DNA of 64,000 bases, taken from the NCBI GenBank assembly GCA_946413265.1, contig CAMKJU010000004.1:1-64000 (forward strand). The letters run 5' to 3'. The notes under the pieces are model-generated. The model was not told the DNA's origin. It saw only the letters and a program-made list of their open reading frames with translations, and did no database searches. This DNA is from an uncultured Lentisphaerota bacterium. Lineage in GTDB: Bacteria; Verrucomicrobiota; Kiritimatiellia; RFP12; UBA1067. A program made the translations under genes and the position numbers. Position 1 is the stretch's first letter, and each line of letters starts with the position of its first letter. Positions 50,679-58,876 of the stretch are shown here, in pieces.

Positions 50679-51878
50679 ATGAAGAGATTGTCTCTCACAT
50701 GGGTCGCGCGCGGATGCGCCATTGCCTGCCTCGTGCTTGTACAGGGTACGGCGGCCAATCCCGAGCCGAAGGACGTGCCGCCGCTGATGAAGACGTCAAA
50801 GGGCGCGGACGTGACGACGGTCGAGCAGTGGGAGAAGACGCGCGCACCGGAACTGCTCGATACGTTCACGAAGCAGGAATACGGACACCGCGTGGTGGAG
50901 CGTCCTCCGGAGCTGAGCTTCGAGACGGCCGAGCCGGACGCGGTGATGATGGACGGCAAGGCGCTGCGCAAGCGCATCCGCGTGTGCTACGGCGGCAAGT
51001 ACGGCAAGGGCTCGTTCGTGTTTACGGCCTTCATTCCGCGTCAGGAAAAGCCCGCGCCGGCGTTCGTGCTGATCTGCAACCGCCCGGCCGCGGCGAACAT
51101 CGACCCGACGCGCAAGGTGAAGAGCGGCTTCTGGCCGGCGGAGGAAATCGTCGCGCGCGGATACGCCGCGATCGCGTTCTGGAACGGCGACATCGCTCCC
51201 GACTGGAACACGGGCAACCGCGAGGGCGTGTTCGCGTGCTTCGAGCAGCCGGGCGCACGGAAGAGCACCGCGCTCTGGGGCACGCTCTCCGCGTGGGCGT
51301 GGGGCGCGAGCCGCGTGCTGGACTGGATCGAGACGGAGCCGCTCCTGGACGCGAAGCACGTCGCGGTGGTGGGACACTCCCGCGGCGGCAAGACCGCTCT
51401 CGTCGCCGGCGTCTATGACAAGCGCTTCGCGATGGCGTGCTCCAACTGCTCCGGATGCTCAGGCGCGAAGCTGAACCACATCGACCTCCCGAAATCGGAG
51501 CACATTGCGCCGATCGTCAAGAACTTCCCGTACTGGTTCTGCCAGAACTACTTCATGCATGCGAACCTCGACGACAAATTGCCGTTCGACCAGCACCAGT
51601 TCATCGCGCTCATCGCGCCGCGCCTCGTGTGCGTGGCGTCCGCGACGAAGGACGCCTGGGCTGGACCGCCCGGCGAATGGTGGGCGGCGAAGCTTGCCTC
51701 GCCCGCGTGGGAACTGTACGGCAAGAAGGGCCTCGCAGCCGATTCCTTCCCAGCGCCCGATACGCCGCAGCAGGACGGTTGCATCTCGTATCACATCCGC
51801 ACGGGTATCCACAACCTCACGCCGTACGACTGGAACCGCTACATGGATTTCGCGGACAAGCACGGCTGGCGCGAATAA
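50679..51878 (+). CDS. Secreted glucuronoyl-esterase-like alpha/beta hydrolase (CE15 type)
   Basis: A 399-aa exported esterase with signal peptide to about residue 26 (ACLVLVQGTAA). The nucleophile elbow GHSRGGKTAL (Ser234) resembles the GCSRxGKgA motif of CE15, followed by NCSGCSGA, APRLVCVASATKDAW and the His loop GIHNLTPYDW (His378). CE15 enzymes cleave esters between lignin or other groups and 4-O-methyl-glucuronic acid on xylan. The lyase at 24340 and the SGNH module at 34079 suggest a plant or algal polysaccharide diet. Acetyl esterase activity remains possible. A GGAG lies 7-8 nt upstream of the ATG. Confidence 0.85.
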   Translation: MKRLSLTWVARGCAIACLVLVQGTAANPEPKDVPPLMKTSKGADVTTVEQWEKTRAPELLDTFTKQEYGHRVVERPPELSFETAEPDAVMMDGKALRKRIRVCYGGKYGKGSFVFTAFIPRQEKPAPAFVLICNRPAAANIDPTRKVKSGFWPAEEIVARGYAAIAFWNGDIAPDWNTGNREGVFACFEQPGARKSTALWGTLSAWAWGASRVLDWIETEPLLDAKHVAVVGHSRGGKTALVAGVYDKRFAMACSNCSGCSGAKLNHIDLPKSEHIAPIVKNFPYWFCQNYFMHANLDDKLPFDQHQFIALIAPRLVCVASATKDAWAGPPGEWWAAKLASPAWELYGKKGLAADSFPAPDTPQQDGCISYHIRTGIHNLTPYDWNRYMDFADKHGWRE

Positions 51879-51887
51879 CAAATACTT

Positions 51888-54461
51888 ATGAGCATCCAAA
51901 TGAAAAACAAGGTGAGCAGAAGTGCTTTAATATCCATCGCCGCCGCGATTGCGGCGCTTGTGTTTTCGGTTTGCTCCATGCCACTTGAGGCGCGCGAGTT
52001 CGCCGACGCCGGAGGCGCGCACGCGTACGCCCGCCTTGACTGGGAACTCATCGAACGCGACATAAAGAACTGGAGTAAGCTGCCACCGCTCACCGCGTCG
52101 CAGAGCGTGAATCAAGCCGCCTGCATCCTGCCTGGAGACAAGGACCCCCTCGACGTGGTCGTGCGCCGCACGCGCGCCCTCATCGCCGACCTCTCCGCCG
52201 CCGGCGTCGACCTTACCGCCGAAACGCGCGAACTCGACGGTATCGTTTCGCGCGCGGGGGCGTCCCGCCGCGATTGGCGCGAGACGCGTTTCCCCGCGTT
52301 CTCGGCCGTACACGCCCTCAACCGCCGCGTCGCCTTGAAGAATCCGCTCCTCAAGGGAATCGACCGCCTCGTGTTCGTCGGACACGAAGCCTTTCCCTTC
52401 GACGAGTTCAACGGCGGCTGGCACATGTGCGACCAGTACTTCGGTTTCCACGCCACGATGCATGGCGCGACAATTGGCGACGGACTCTACGTTCTGGAGA
52501 ATCCGTTCTCCGACCATCCCGTGGCGCGCGACCTCCTCGACGGCCGCATCGTCGAAAAGGGCGAATGGAAGGGGCAGGCCCTTGGTCCGGGCGGGTATCT
52601 TTCACCGGATGTTTCATGGGATGGCTCGTCCATCGCCTTCGCCTACACGCGCGGCAAGCCCGAGATCCGCAAGTGGAATGACGATACGGTTTACCACGTC
52701 TTCACTTGCGCTGCCGACGGTTCGTCGCTCCGGCAGCTGACATCCGGCTGCGTCAATGACTTCGATCCCTGCTGGCTTCCCAACGGACGCCTTGCGTTCA
52801 TCTCCGAGCGGCGCGGCGGGTTCGGGCGCTGCCATGGTCGCCCCGTGCCCACGTTCACGCTGCATACGATGTTTCCTGACGGTTCGGACATCGTGCAGTT
52901 GAGCCCCCACGAGACGAACGAGTGGCATCCCAGCGTAGACCACGACGGCATGATCCTCTACACGCGATGGGACTACGTCGATCGCGGCTTCAGCCAGGCG
53001 CACCACCTCTGGCGCACGACGCCTGACGGACGCGACCCGCGCGCGGTGAACGGCAACACGCGCGAGAAGCATTCGGGGTCGAGTCCGCTCATGGAGATGA
53101 ACGGACGCGCCGTGCCGGGATCGCGTCTCTACTCCGCCGTGGCCGCACCGCACCACGGCTGCGCATACGGCTCGATCATCCTCGTCGATCCGGCGAAGCG
53201 CGACGACGACAGGATGTCGCAGGTGCGCCGCGTGACGCCGGAGCAGCCGCTTCCCGAAAGCGAGACGCGCGGCGGGCGGTCGGCGAGTGGCGCGTACGCA
53301 ACGCCGTGGCCGTTGAGCGAGAAGTATTTCATCTGCGTGTACGACGGCTTCGCCAACGGGAAGTATGAAGCGCAGTCGATCCGCCGTTATGCAATTACGC
53401 TCGTGGACGTGTTCGGCAACAAGACGCGCCTCTACACGCATCCCACGATTTCCTGCCTTGATCCGATGCCGCTGCAGGCGCGCCCCAAGCCTCCCGTCCT
53501 TGCGCACCAGACGCTCGTGGGAAGGCCGGTTTCTCCGGAAAAACCGGAAAAACCGGGAAAACCGGATAAACCGGATAATCCGGGGAAACCGGGACTCCCC
53601 AAGACTGCCCTGATCGGCCTCGTGAATGTTTACGACAGCAAGATCCCGTTCCCGCCCGGTGATCGTGTGGCGGCGTTGCGCGTGTGGCAGGTGCTGCCGA
53701 AGTTCAGTCCGCTCAACAGCCGTCCGCGCCTCGGCGCGGAAACGCAGCAGGTGGCGCGCCAGTGCCTTGGCACCGTACCCGTGGAGGCGGATGGCAGCGC
53801 GTTCTTCGAGGCGCCCGTAGACGTTCCGCTCTACTTCCAGGCGCTTGACGCCGAAGGGCGTACCGTGCAGAACATGCGCAGCGATACTTACGTGCATCCC
53901 GGCGAGAAGCTGATGTGCAACGGCTGCCACGAGGAGCGCACGTCCGCCGCCCGCAAGCCCGGCACCGACTTGCCGGCCGCGATGCGGCGCGCGCCAAGCA
54001 AGATCAAGCCCGCGCCGGATGGCGCGAAGCCGTACAGCTTCGTGCGCCTCGTGCAGCCTGTCCTGGACGCCAAGTGCGTCTCGTGCCACGGCGAGAAGCG
54101 CGCGCAGAAGGCGCCCGACCTCCGTGCCGGCGACTGGCGCAAGGACAAGAACGGCTTTTCGACGTCGTTCAAGTCGTTGATGCCATACGTCCACTTCTTC
54201 GCGTATGACTACGAGATCACGCACAAGCGCCGCGGTTACCAGGCCTTCTTCGAGCCGGCCTACACGGCGCCGCGCACGACGGGCGCGTGTGCCTCGCCGA
54301 TCTACGCGATGCTGAAGAAGGGACACCACGACGTGAAGCTCACGCCGGAGGAGTGGGAGCGGTTGTTAGTGTTCATGGGCTCGAATGCGCAGTACGTGGG
54401 CCACGACCACAAGGTCGAGGACCAGCGCGACGGCAAGGTCGTCCCGCCGCCGTTTGAGTGA
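51888..54461 (+). CDS. Secreted PD40 propeller plus di-haem cytochrome-like protein (HzsA-related)
   Basis: An 857-aa exported protein with signal helix ISIAAAIAALVFSVCSM (about 16-32). TolB-like PD40 blades are seen at about 245-400 (LSPDVSWDGSSIAFAYTRG, then WLPNGRLAFISERRGG). A linker made of Pro-Glu-Lys triplets (about 550-570) is encoded by nonamer repeats. Two c-type haem motifs follow: C677-N-G-C-H and C730-V-S-C-H. The layout matches proteins annotated as hydrazine synthase alpha-related in PVC bacteria, which are not hydrazine synthases outside anammox organisms. Electron carrier or oxidative sugar enzyme are both possible. Needs cytochrome c maturation, not in the window. Start at 51888 or 51900 is undecided because neither has a Shine-Dalgarno. 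Confidence 0.78.
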   Translation: MSIQMKNKVSRSALISIAAAIAALVFSVCSMPLEAREFADAGGAHAYARLDWELIERDIKNWSKLPPLTASQSVNQAACILPGDKDPLDVVVRRTRALIADLSAAGVDLTAETRELDGIVSRAGASRRDWRETRFPAFSAVHALNRRVALKNPLLKGIDRLVFVGHEAFPFDEFNGGWHMCDQYFGFHATMHGATIGDGLYVLENPFSDHPVARDLLDGRIVEKGEWKGQALGPGGYLSPDVSWDGSSIAFAYTRGKPEIRKWNDDTVYHVFTCAADGSSLRQLTSGCVNDFDPCWLPNGRLAFISERRGGFGRCHGRPVPTFTLHTMFPDGSDIVQLSPHETNEWHPSVDHDGMILYTRWDYVDRGFSQAHHLWRTTPDGRDPRAVNGNTREKHSGSSPLMEMNGRAVPGSRLYSAVAAPHHGCAYGSIILVDPAKRDDDRMSQVRRVTPEQPLPESETRGGRSASGAYATPWPLSEKYFICVYDGFANGKYEAQSIRRYAITLVDVFGNKTRLYTHPTISCLDPMPLQARPKPPVLAHQTLVGRPVSPEKPEKPGKPDKPDNPGKPGLPKTALIGLVNVYDSKIPFPPGDRVAALRVWQVLPKFSPLNSRPRLGAETQQVARQCLGTVPVEADGSAFFEAPVDVPLYFQALDAEGRTVQNMRSDTYVHPGEKLMCNGCHEERTSAARKPGTDLPAAMRRAPSKIKPAPDGAKPYSFVRLVQPVLDAKCVSCHGEKRAQKAPDLRAGDWRKDKNGFSTSFKSLMPYVHFFAYDYEITHKRRGYQAFFEPAYTAPRTTGACASPIYAMLKKGHHDVKLTPEEWERLLVFMGSNAQYVGHDHKVEDQRDGKVVPPPFE
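53535..53593 (+). repeat. In-frame CCGGAAAAA-type nonamer array
   Basis: About six period-9 units in frame, coding P-E-K, P-G-K, P-D-K, P-D-N and P-G-K. It sits between the propeller and haem parts of the gene at 51888. Same family as 11373-11432 and 38146-38221. Confidence 0.85.
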
Positions 54462-54465
54462 AAGG

Positions 54466-54497
54466 TGGAGTTCCGCCGCCAAGATGGCGGCTCTCCC
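54466..54497 (-). repeat. Hairpin in the convergent gap before dinB
   Basis: GGAGTTCCGCCGCC (54467-54480) and GGCGGCTCTCC (54486-54496) pair around AAGAT. On the minus strand it reads GGGAGAGCCGCCATCTTGG, loosely like the GGYAGGG palindromes. It may serve as a bidirectional terminator between the two convergent genes. Confidence 0.5.
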
Positions 54498-54499
54498 AG

Positions 54500-55657
54500 T
54501 TAGCGCGGCCGCCTCTGCGCGAGGGCGTCTAGGGCGGCGGAGAGGCGTTCGCGCTTCTTCATCTGCTCCGCGAGCGGCGACGGGCCGAAGAGCGAGGGCT
54601 GCGGGTCTTCGGGCGAGTCCGTGATGTCCGTCACGCCGAACCCGACGAGACGCACGAGACGTCGCCGTCCCGGGGGCCACTCCTTGTCGAAGAGGTCGAG
54701 CATGAGGTGGCGGAAGGTGATGTCGTCACGCGCGGGCAGTTCGAAGCGGGCCTGGCGCGTGATCGTGTTGAAGGCGGCGTCGCGCAGCTTGAGCTTACCG
54801 GTGCGCGCCCAGCGTTCCTCGCGGCGGAAGCGGCGTCCGACCTCCTCCACGAGGCGTAGGAGAGTCTGGCGCACCGTCTCGCGGTCGGATTCGTCCTCGT
54901 CGAAGGTGTGTTCGCGCGAGACGGACTTCTCCTCGGCCTCCTCTGACGGGAAGGGCGAGTTGTCGATGCCGAAGGCGTGGTTGCGGATGGACTCCGCCGC
55001 CGCGCTGCCGAGGATGCGCTCAAGGAAGCGCGGGTCGGCGTTTTGGAGGTCGGCGCACGTGCGGTAGCCGTAGTGGACGAGGATGTCCGCCGTCTTCTTC
55101 CCCACGCCCCAGAGGATCTTCACCGACTGCGGGGCGAGGAAGGCGCGGATGGCGTCCGGCTCGAACGGCATGATGAAGAGTCCATCCGGCTTGTTCTGCT
55201 CCGAGGCGATCTTCGCGAGCAGGCGGTTGGGGGCGAGTCCCACGGAACAGGTGACGCCGCATTTCGCCTTGACCTCCGCGCGGAGGCGTTCCGCGAGCGT
55301 GCGCATGTCGCCGAAGAGGTGGATTGTCCCCGTCACGTCGAGGAACGCCTCGTCCACGGACACCCCCTCCACGAACGGCGAGTAGTGCGAGAACACCTCG
55401 AACGCGATATCCGATACTTCCTGGTACGCGTGCATGCGCGGCGGCACGAAGATACCGTTCGGACAAAGCGCGTAGGCCGTTCGGCTCGGCATGGCGGAAT
55501 GGACGCCATACCGCCTCGCCTCGTAGGAGCAGGTCGAGACGACGCCGCGCTCATGCGGACCCGCCCCCACGATGATGGGCTTGCCGCGCCATTCGGGGTG
55601 GTCTCGCTGCTCTACCGACGCGAAAAATGCGTCCATATCGACGTGCAGAACGGTCAT
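54500..55657 (-). CDS. dinB: DNA polymerase IV (Y-family)
   Basis: Error-prone translesion polymerase, 385 aa. The palm has VDMDAFFASVEQ at the N-terminus and SVDEAFLDVTG with the catalytic Asp-Glu pair. The steric-gate region STCSYEARRYGV and the helix-hairpin-helix GVGKKTADIL are also clear, followed by the little-finger domain. The gene runs divergently from rpsP and has a -10 box 7 nt before the ATG and no Shine-Dalgarno. No LexA box is recognised. A PCNA/beta-clamp peptide at the C-terminus is likely (QPSLFGP). Confidence 0.95.
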   Translation of the reverse strand: MTVLHVDMDAFFASVEQRDHPEWRGKPIIVGAGPHERGVVSTCSYEARRYGVHSAMPSRTAYALCPNGIFVPPRMHAYQEVSDIAFEVFSHYSPFVEGVSVDEAFLDVTGTIHLFGDMRTLAERLRAEVKAKCGVTCSVGLAPNRLLAKIASEQNKPDGLFIMPFEPDAIRAFLAPQSVKILWGVGKKTADILVHYGYRTCADLQNADPRFLERILGSAAAESIRNHAFGIDNSPFPSEEAEEKSVSREHTFDEDESDRETVRQTLLRLVEEVGRRFRREERWARTGKLKLRDAAFNTITRQARFELPARDDITFRHLMLDLFDKEWPPGRRRLVRLVGFGVTDITDSPEDPQPSLFGPSPLAEQMKKRERLSAALDALAQRRPR

Positions 55658-55676
55658 GCGGCGTATTATACCAATT
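55658..55676 (-). promoter_or_regulatory. Leaderless-type promoter of dinB
   Basis: Minus strand: ATTGG-TATAAT (hexamer 55670-55665), then 7 nt (ACGCCGC), then ATG. Consensus -10 with extended TGG. Confidence 0.65.
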
Positions 55677-55716
55677 TCTCGGGAACAACCAAGGAAATTC
55701 GTTTATCTTTTTTCCT

Positions 55717-55746
55717 CTTGCGGTGTCGGGCAGTTTTTGATAAACT
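55717..55746 (+). promoter_or_regulatory. Promoter of the rpsP-rplS-trmD operon
   Basis: TTGCGG (55717-55722), 18-nt spacer, extended -10 TGA-TAAACT (55741-55746). The leader of about 28 nt contains AAAAGGT before the ATG at 55781. Confidence 0.6.
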
Positions 55747-55780
55747 AACCGCCACACACGAAGAAAAAAGGTAAACAAAA

Positions 55781-56032
55781 ATGGTCAAACTCAGAATGCG
55801 TCGCACAGGGTGCAAGAACCACGCGACCTATCGTATCGTTGCGGCGGACGAGCGTTCGCCTCGCGATGGCAAGTTCCTTGAGATCCTCGGCTGGTACGAC
55901 ACCGCGATCAAGGACGAAAACTTCAAAATCGACCTCGCGCGCGTCGATGACTGGCTGAAACGGGGCGCCAAGCCCTCCACGACCGTGGCTTCCCTGATCC
56001 GCCGGGCCCGCAAGGCTGCGCCGAAGGCCTAA
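55781..56032 (+). CDS. rpsP: 30S ribosomal protein S16
   Basis: An 83-aa protein with the S16 start MVKLRMRRTGCKNHATYRIV and the helical C-terminal part with RVDDWLKRGAKPSTTV. S16 binds 16S rRNA early in 30S assembly. First gene of an operon, with rplS 23 nt downstream; the usual rimM is missing between it and trmD. Confidence 0.97.
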   Translation: MVKLRMRRTGCKNHATYRIVAADERSPRDGKFLEILGWYDTAIKDENFKIDLARVDDWLKRGAKPSTTVASLIRRARKAAPKA

Positions 56033-56055
56033 TCTCGGAAAGGGCAGGTGACATT

Positions 56056-56424
56056 ATGGCTATAAAGATTCTGGAAAAGATCAACGCGGAACAGACGGCC
56101 AAGCTGGCCGATAAGAAGTTCCCGGAGTTCCACACGGGCGACATCGTTCGCGTGTCCGTTCGCATCAAAGAAGGCGAGAAGACGCGTGTGCAGGACTTCG
56201 AAGGCAAGGTGCTCGCGATCGACAACGGCACGAAGAACGCCTCCGGTAACTTCACCGTGTCGCGCGACAGCTACGGCGTGCGCGTGGAGAAGCTCTTCCC
56301 GTTCAACAGCCCGGCGGTCGAGAAGATCGTCGTGGTGAAGAAGAATTCCTCTTGGCGCAGCAAGCTCTACACGGAGCGTACGTTCTGCAGCCACAAGGCA
56401 GTCCGCAAGCTTGTGAAGAAATAA
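56056..56424 (+). CDS. rplS: 50S ribosomal protein L19
   Basis: A 122-aa protein found at the 30S-50S interface. Family segments: FHTGDIVRVSVRIKEGEKTR, VQDFEGKVLAI, and GVRVEKLFPFNSP near the end. Its stop codon overlaps the trmD start (TAATG). In most bacteria rplS follows trmD; here it precedes it, so the order of the operon is rearranged. Confidence 0.97.
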   Translation: MAIKILEKINAEQTAKLADKKFPEFHTGDIVRVSVRIKEGEKTRVQDFEGKVLAIDNGTKNASGNFTVSRDSYGVRVEKLFPFNSPAVEKIVVVKKNSSWRSKLYTERTFCSHKAVRKLVKK

Positions 56425-57137
56425 TGCGGATTGACATCATCACCGTCTTCCCCGAAATGTTCCGGGGATTCCTCGGTGAGAGTATCCTTTCCCGTGCCGT
56501 GCGCGCGGGAAAGGTTTTTATTCGCACGGTCGATTTGCGCGACTTCGCCCGTGACCAGCGTCGGACGGTGGACGACAAGCCCTACTCCGGTGGCCCCGGC
56601 ATGTTGATGCGTCCAGACGTGTGGACCGAGGCGATTGAGGCTGTCCGTACGCCCGAGGCGCGCGTGGTGCTCACCACGCCCGCCGGCGCGCCCTACACGC
56701 AGCGCACAGCCGAGGATTTCTCGCGCGCCGAACACCTTGTTTTCCTCTGCGGACACTACGAAGGGATTGACGAGCGGGTGCGGCGGCTCGTGACGGACGA
56801 GGTGTCAATGGGCGATTTTGTCCTGACGGGCGGCGAGATTCCCGTGGCCGCGATGGTCGATTCCGTTGTGCGGCTTCTCCCGGGCGTGCTCGGTGGCGGC
56901 GCGGCCGCCACGGCGCGCGAGTCGTTCGGCGAGGACGGCCTCTTGGAGTCGCCCCAGTACACGCGCCCGCCGGTTTACCGCGGTCTCGCCGTGCCGGACG
57001 TGCTGGTGGACGGCGACCATGGCAAGGCGGAGGCGTGGCGCAAACGGCAGGCGATCGACCTCACGTCGCGCCGCCGCCCCGATTTGATTGAACGCGGCGG
57101 CACCTTGGTGGGGGGGGGCAATGATGAGGAAAATTGA
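56424..57137 (+). CDS. trmD: tRNA (guanine-N1-)-methyltransferase
   Basis: Methylates G37 of tRNAs with SAM to prevent frameshifting (237 aa, dimer, trefoil-knot fold). Start ATG 56424, overlapping the rplS stop. MRIDIITVFPEMFRGFLGES, GGPGMLMRPD, LCGHYEGIDERV and the knot motif GDFVLTGGEIP are all present, with GVLGG further on. Near the end, nine G in a row (57110-57118) encode part of V-G-G-G; a slip there would alter only the last few residues. No rimM is in view. Confidence 0.96.
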   Translation: MRIDIITVFPEMFRGFLGESILSRAVRAGKVFIRTVDLRDFARDQRRTVDDKPYSGGPGMLMRPDVWTEAIEAVRTPEARVVLTTPAGAPYTQRTAEDFSRAEHLVFLCGHYEGIDERVRRLVTDEVSMGDFVLTGGEIPVAAMVDSVVRLLPGVLGGGAAATARESFGEDGLLESPQYTRPPVYRGLAVPDVLVDGDHGKAEAWRKRQAIDLTSRRRPDLIERGGTLVGGGNDEEN

Positions 57138-57139
57138 TG

Positions 57140-57327
57140 ATTGCTTTCGCTGCTGGGAGATTAGGAGTCTCGGAGTTAAGGAGAATGAGGTAATTACGAA
57201 ACTCTCTGTCATTAACGCACGTTCATTGCTGTCGCTATTTGGAGTTTTGGAACCTTGGAGTTATTGAGCCTTTTTGAGAACTTCTCCAAGTCTCCCAATC
57301 TCCTAAACTCCCAACAGCGAAAGCAAT
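57140..57327 (+). mobile_element. MITE-like 188-nt element with 28-nt terminal inverted repeats
   Basis: Arm 57140-57167 and arm 57300-57327 are reverse complements at 26 of 28 positions. Both are built from GGGAGATTAGGAG-type motifs. The inside is AT-richer than the flanks and has GGAG-containing partial repeats (TCGGAG, AAGGAG, TTGGAG) and CTCC counterparts, so the whole can fold back on itself. No coding sequence and no clear target-site duplication. It fills almost the whole gap between trmD and the next gene. Confidence 0.6.
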
Positions 57328-57338
57328 AAGAAGACCTT

Positions 57339-58841
57339 ATGACTGTTCACAAATCACAATTGCCACAAGTGTTCACAAATTACAAATGTAAATGGACTGC
57401 ATTTGTATTGGTGGTTCTAGGAGCATTGTGTTCCAGCGTTTGCGGTGCGGCGCCACGGCCGCAACCGCGTTCGCGCATTGCGGTGGTGCAGGCCGTTGCG
57501 GCCGTGCCGGCGTCTGAGCGCACGTATGCGGCATCGCTCGCGGATGGCACGCTGCGGATTCTCACGCAGAACGGCGTGAAGGCCGATCTTGTGTCGGACG
57601 GCGCGCTCGACGCTGCGCTCAAGGGACGCGACCTCGCCTTTCTCGTCACGTGTACGAAGCCCACGCCGACCCAGATTGCCGCGCTTGCGCGTTTTCGCGG
57701 ACGCGGCGGGGTGGTGCGTCCGCTGTATTCCGCCGCGCCGCAGGTGGTGTCCATTGTCGGTGCAAAGCCCGCGCTGAAGGTGCGCGACGCGGAGAGCGTG
57801 AAGGCGCGTTACCTGTTGAACCAGGTGGGGGCGAACGTGCCGGGTGCGTGGAATCGTTCGGCGTGGGAGCGGAAACAGAAGGTCATGCTCGCTGCGGCGT
57901 CCACGCTCGGGCGGGCGCAGCGTCCGCGCGCGGGCGAGATACACGCCGTGTGGGAGCATACGGGGCTGGGGCTTTACCCCGGCGACTGGCCGCGCACGTT
58001 CCGCGTGCTGCGCGCGAATGGCGTCACAGATCTCTTTGTGAATGTATCGGGGGCAGGCTTTGCGCACTACGCCTCCAGCGTGTTGCCGCGCTCGAAGGAA
58101 TATTCGCGCTACGGCGACCAGCTGGAGGCCTGTCTGAAGGCCGCGCGCGGCACGGGCGTGCGCGTACACGCGTGGGTGATCTGCTTCAACGCGACACGTG
58201 CGGACTCCGCTTATCTCCTTGCTTTCCAGAAAAAGGGCTGGCGGCTCAAAAACCGACAAGGCGCGCTTACGGAGTACCTGAACCCGTCGAATCCCGACCT
58301 CCGCTGGCGGATGATCAAGTCAATTGACGAACTTGCGCGCGCCTATCCCGTGGCGGGCGTGCATCTTGACTTCGTGCGCTGGTACGAGGACGCGCCCAAG
58401 CCGGCGAACGCCGCGCGTTACGTGACAACATTCGTGGAATCGGTGCGCAAGCGCCTTCACACGGCTCGTCCCGGGGCGTGGCTCACAGCCGCCGTACTGG
58501 CGTCCCATCCGTCGTGCGTGGCGTCCGTGGGACAGGACTGGCCGGCGTGGATCGACGCGGACCTCATAGACTACGCGGTACCGATGAACTACGTGGAAAA
58601 GCGCGCGCGCTACGCATCGCTTGTCGCCCAGCAGGGAAGCGTGAAGTCCCGTGCGCGCCGCATCATCGGCGGCATCGGCGTGACGGCGAACGAATCGAAG
58701 CTTTCCGCCGCGCAGGTGGTCGAGCAAATCAACCTCACGCGCCAGGCGGGGTTTGCGGGCGTCGCGCTCTTCGACCTCGACGACACGCTCGTGGAATCCA
58801 TCTTCCCCGTCCTGCGCCTCGGTCTTTTCCGCACACGTTGA
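57339..58841 (+). CDS. Secreted glycosyl-hydrolase-like 10 (GHL10-type) protein
   Basis: A 500-aa exported protein; a signal helix lies at about 20-37 (AFVLVVLGALCSSVCGAA). Residues 205-490 look like the GHL10 TIM-barrel: GEIHAVWEHTGLG, FRVLRANGVTDLFVNVSGAG, VRVHAWVICFN, AGVHLDFVRW (with a conserved Asp), DADLIDYAVPMNYVEK and GGIGV. Members are thought to act on glycans or envelope polymers, but activity is poorly defined. The N-terminal part (40-195) is not recognised. The in-frame ATG at 57339 has 18 extra residues before the helix; no better start is evident. Confidence 0.8.
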   Translation: MTVHKSQLPQVFTNYKCKWTAFVLVVLGALCSSVCGAAPRPQPRSRIAVVQAVAAVPASERTYAASLADGTLRILTQNGVKADLVSDGALDAALKGRDLAFLVTCTKPTPTQIAALARFRGRGGVVRPLYSAAPQVVSIVGAKPALKVRDAESVKARYLLNQVGANVPGAWNRSAWERKQKVMLAAASTLGRAQRPRAGEIHAVWEHTGLGLYPGDWPRTFRVLRANGVTDLFVNVSGAGFAHYASSVLPRSKEYSRYGDQLEACLKAARGTGVRVHAWVICFNATRADSAYLLAFQKKGWRLKNRQGALTEYLNPSNPDLRWRMIKSIDELARAYPVAGVHLDFVRWYEDAPKPANAARYVTTFVESVRKRLHTARPGAWLTAAVLASHPSCVASVGQDWPAWIDADLIDYAVPMNYVEKRARYASLVAQQGSVKSRARRIIGGIGVTANESKLSAAQVVEQINLTRQAGFAGVALFDLDDTLVESIFPVLRLGLFRTR

Positions 58842-58876
58842 TGACGGGAACAAAATCTGAGAACAAAGGAGGTTTC

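Noticed and set aside
51888-54461. Calling the di-haem PD40 protein a hydrazine synthase subunit
   Set aside because: Only the layout is shared; no partner subunits or anammox genes are near, and such proteins are widespread in non-anammox PVC bacteria.
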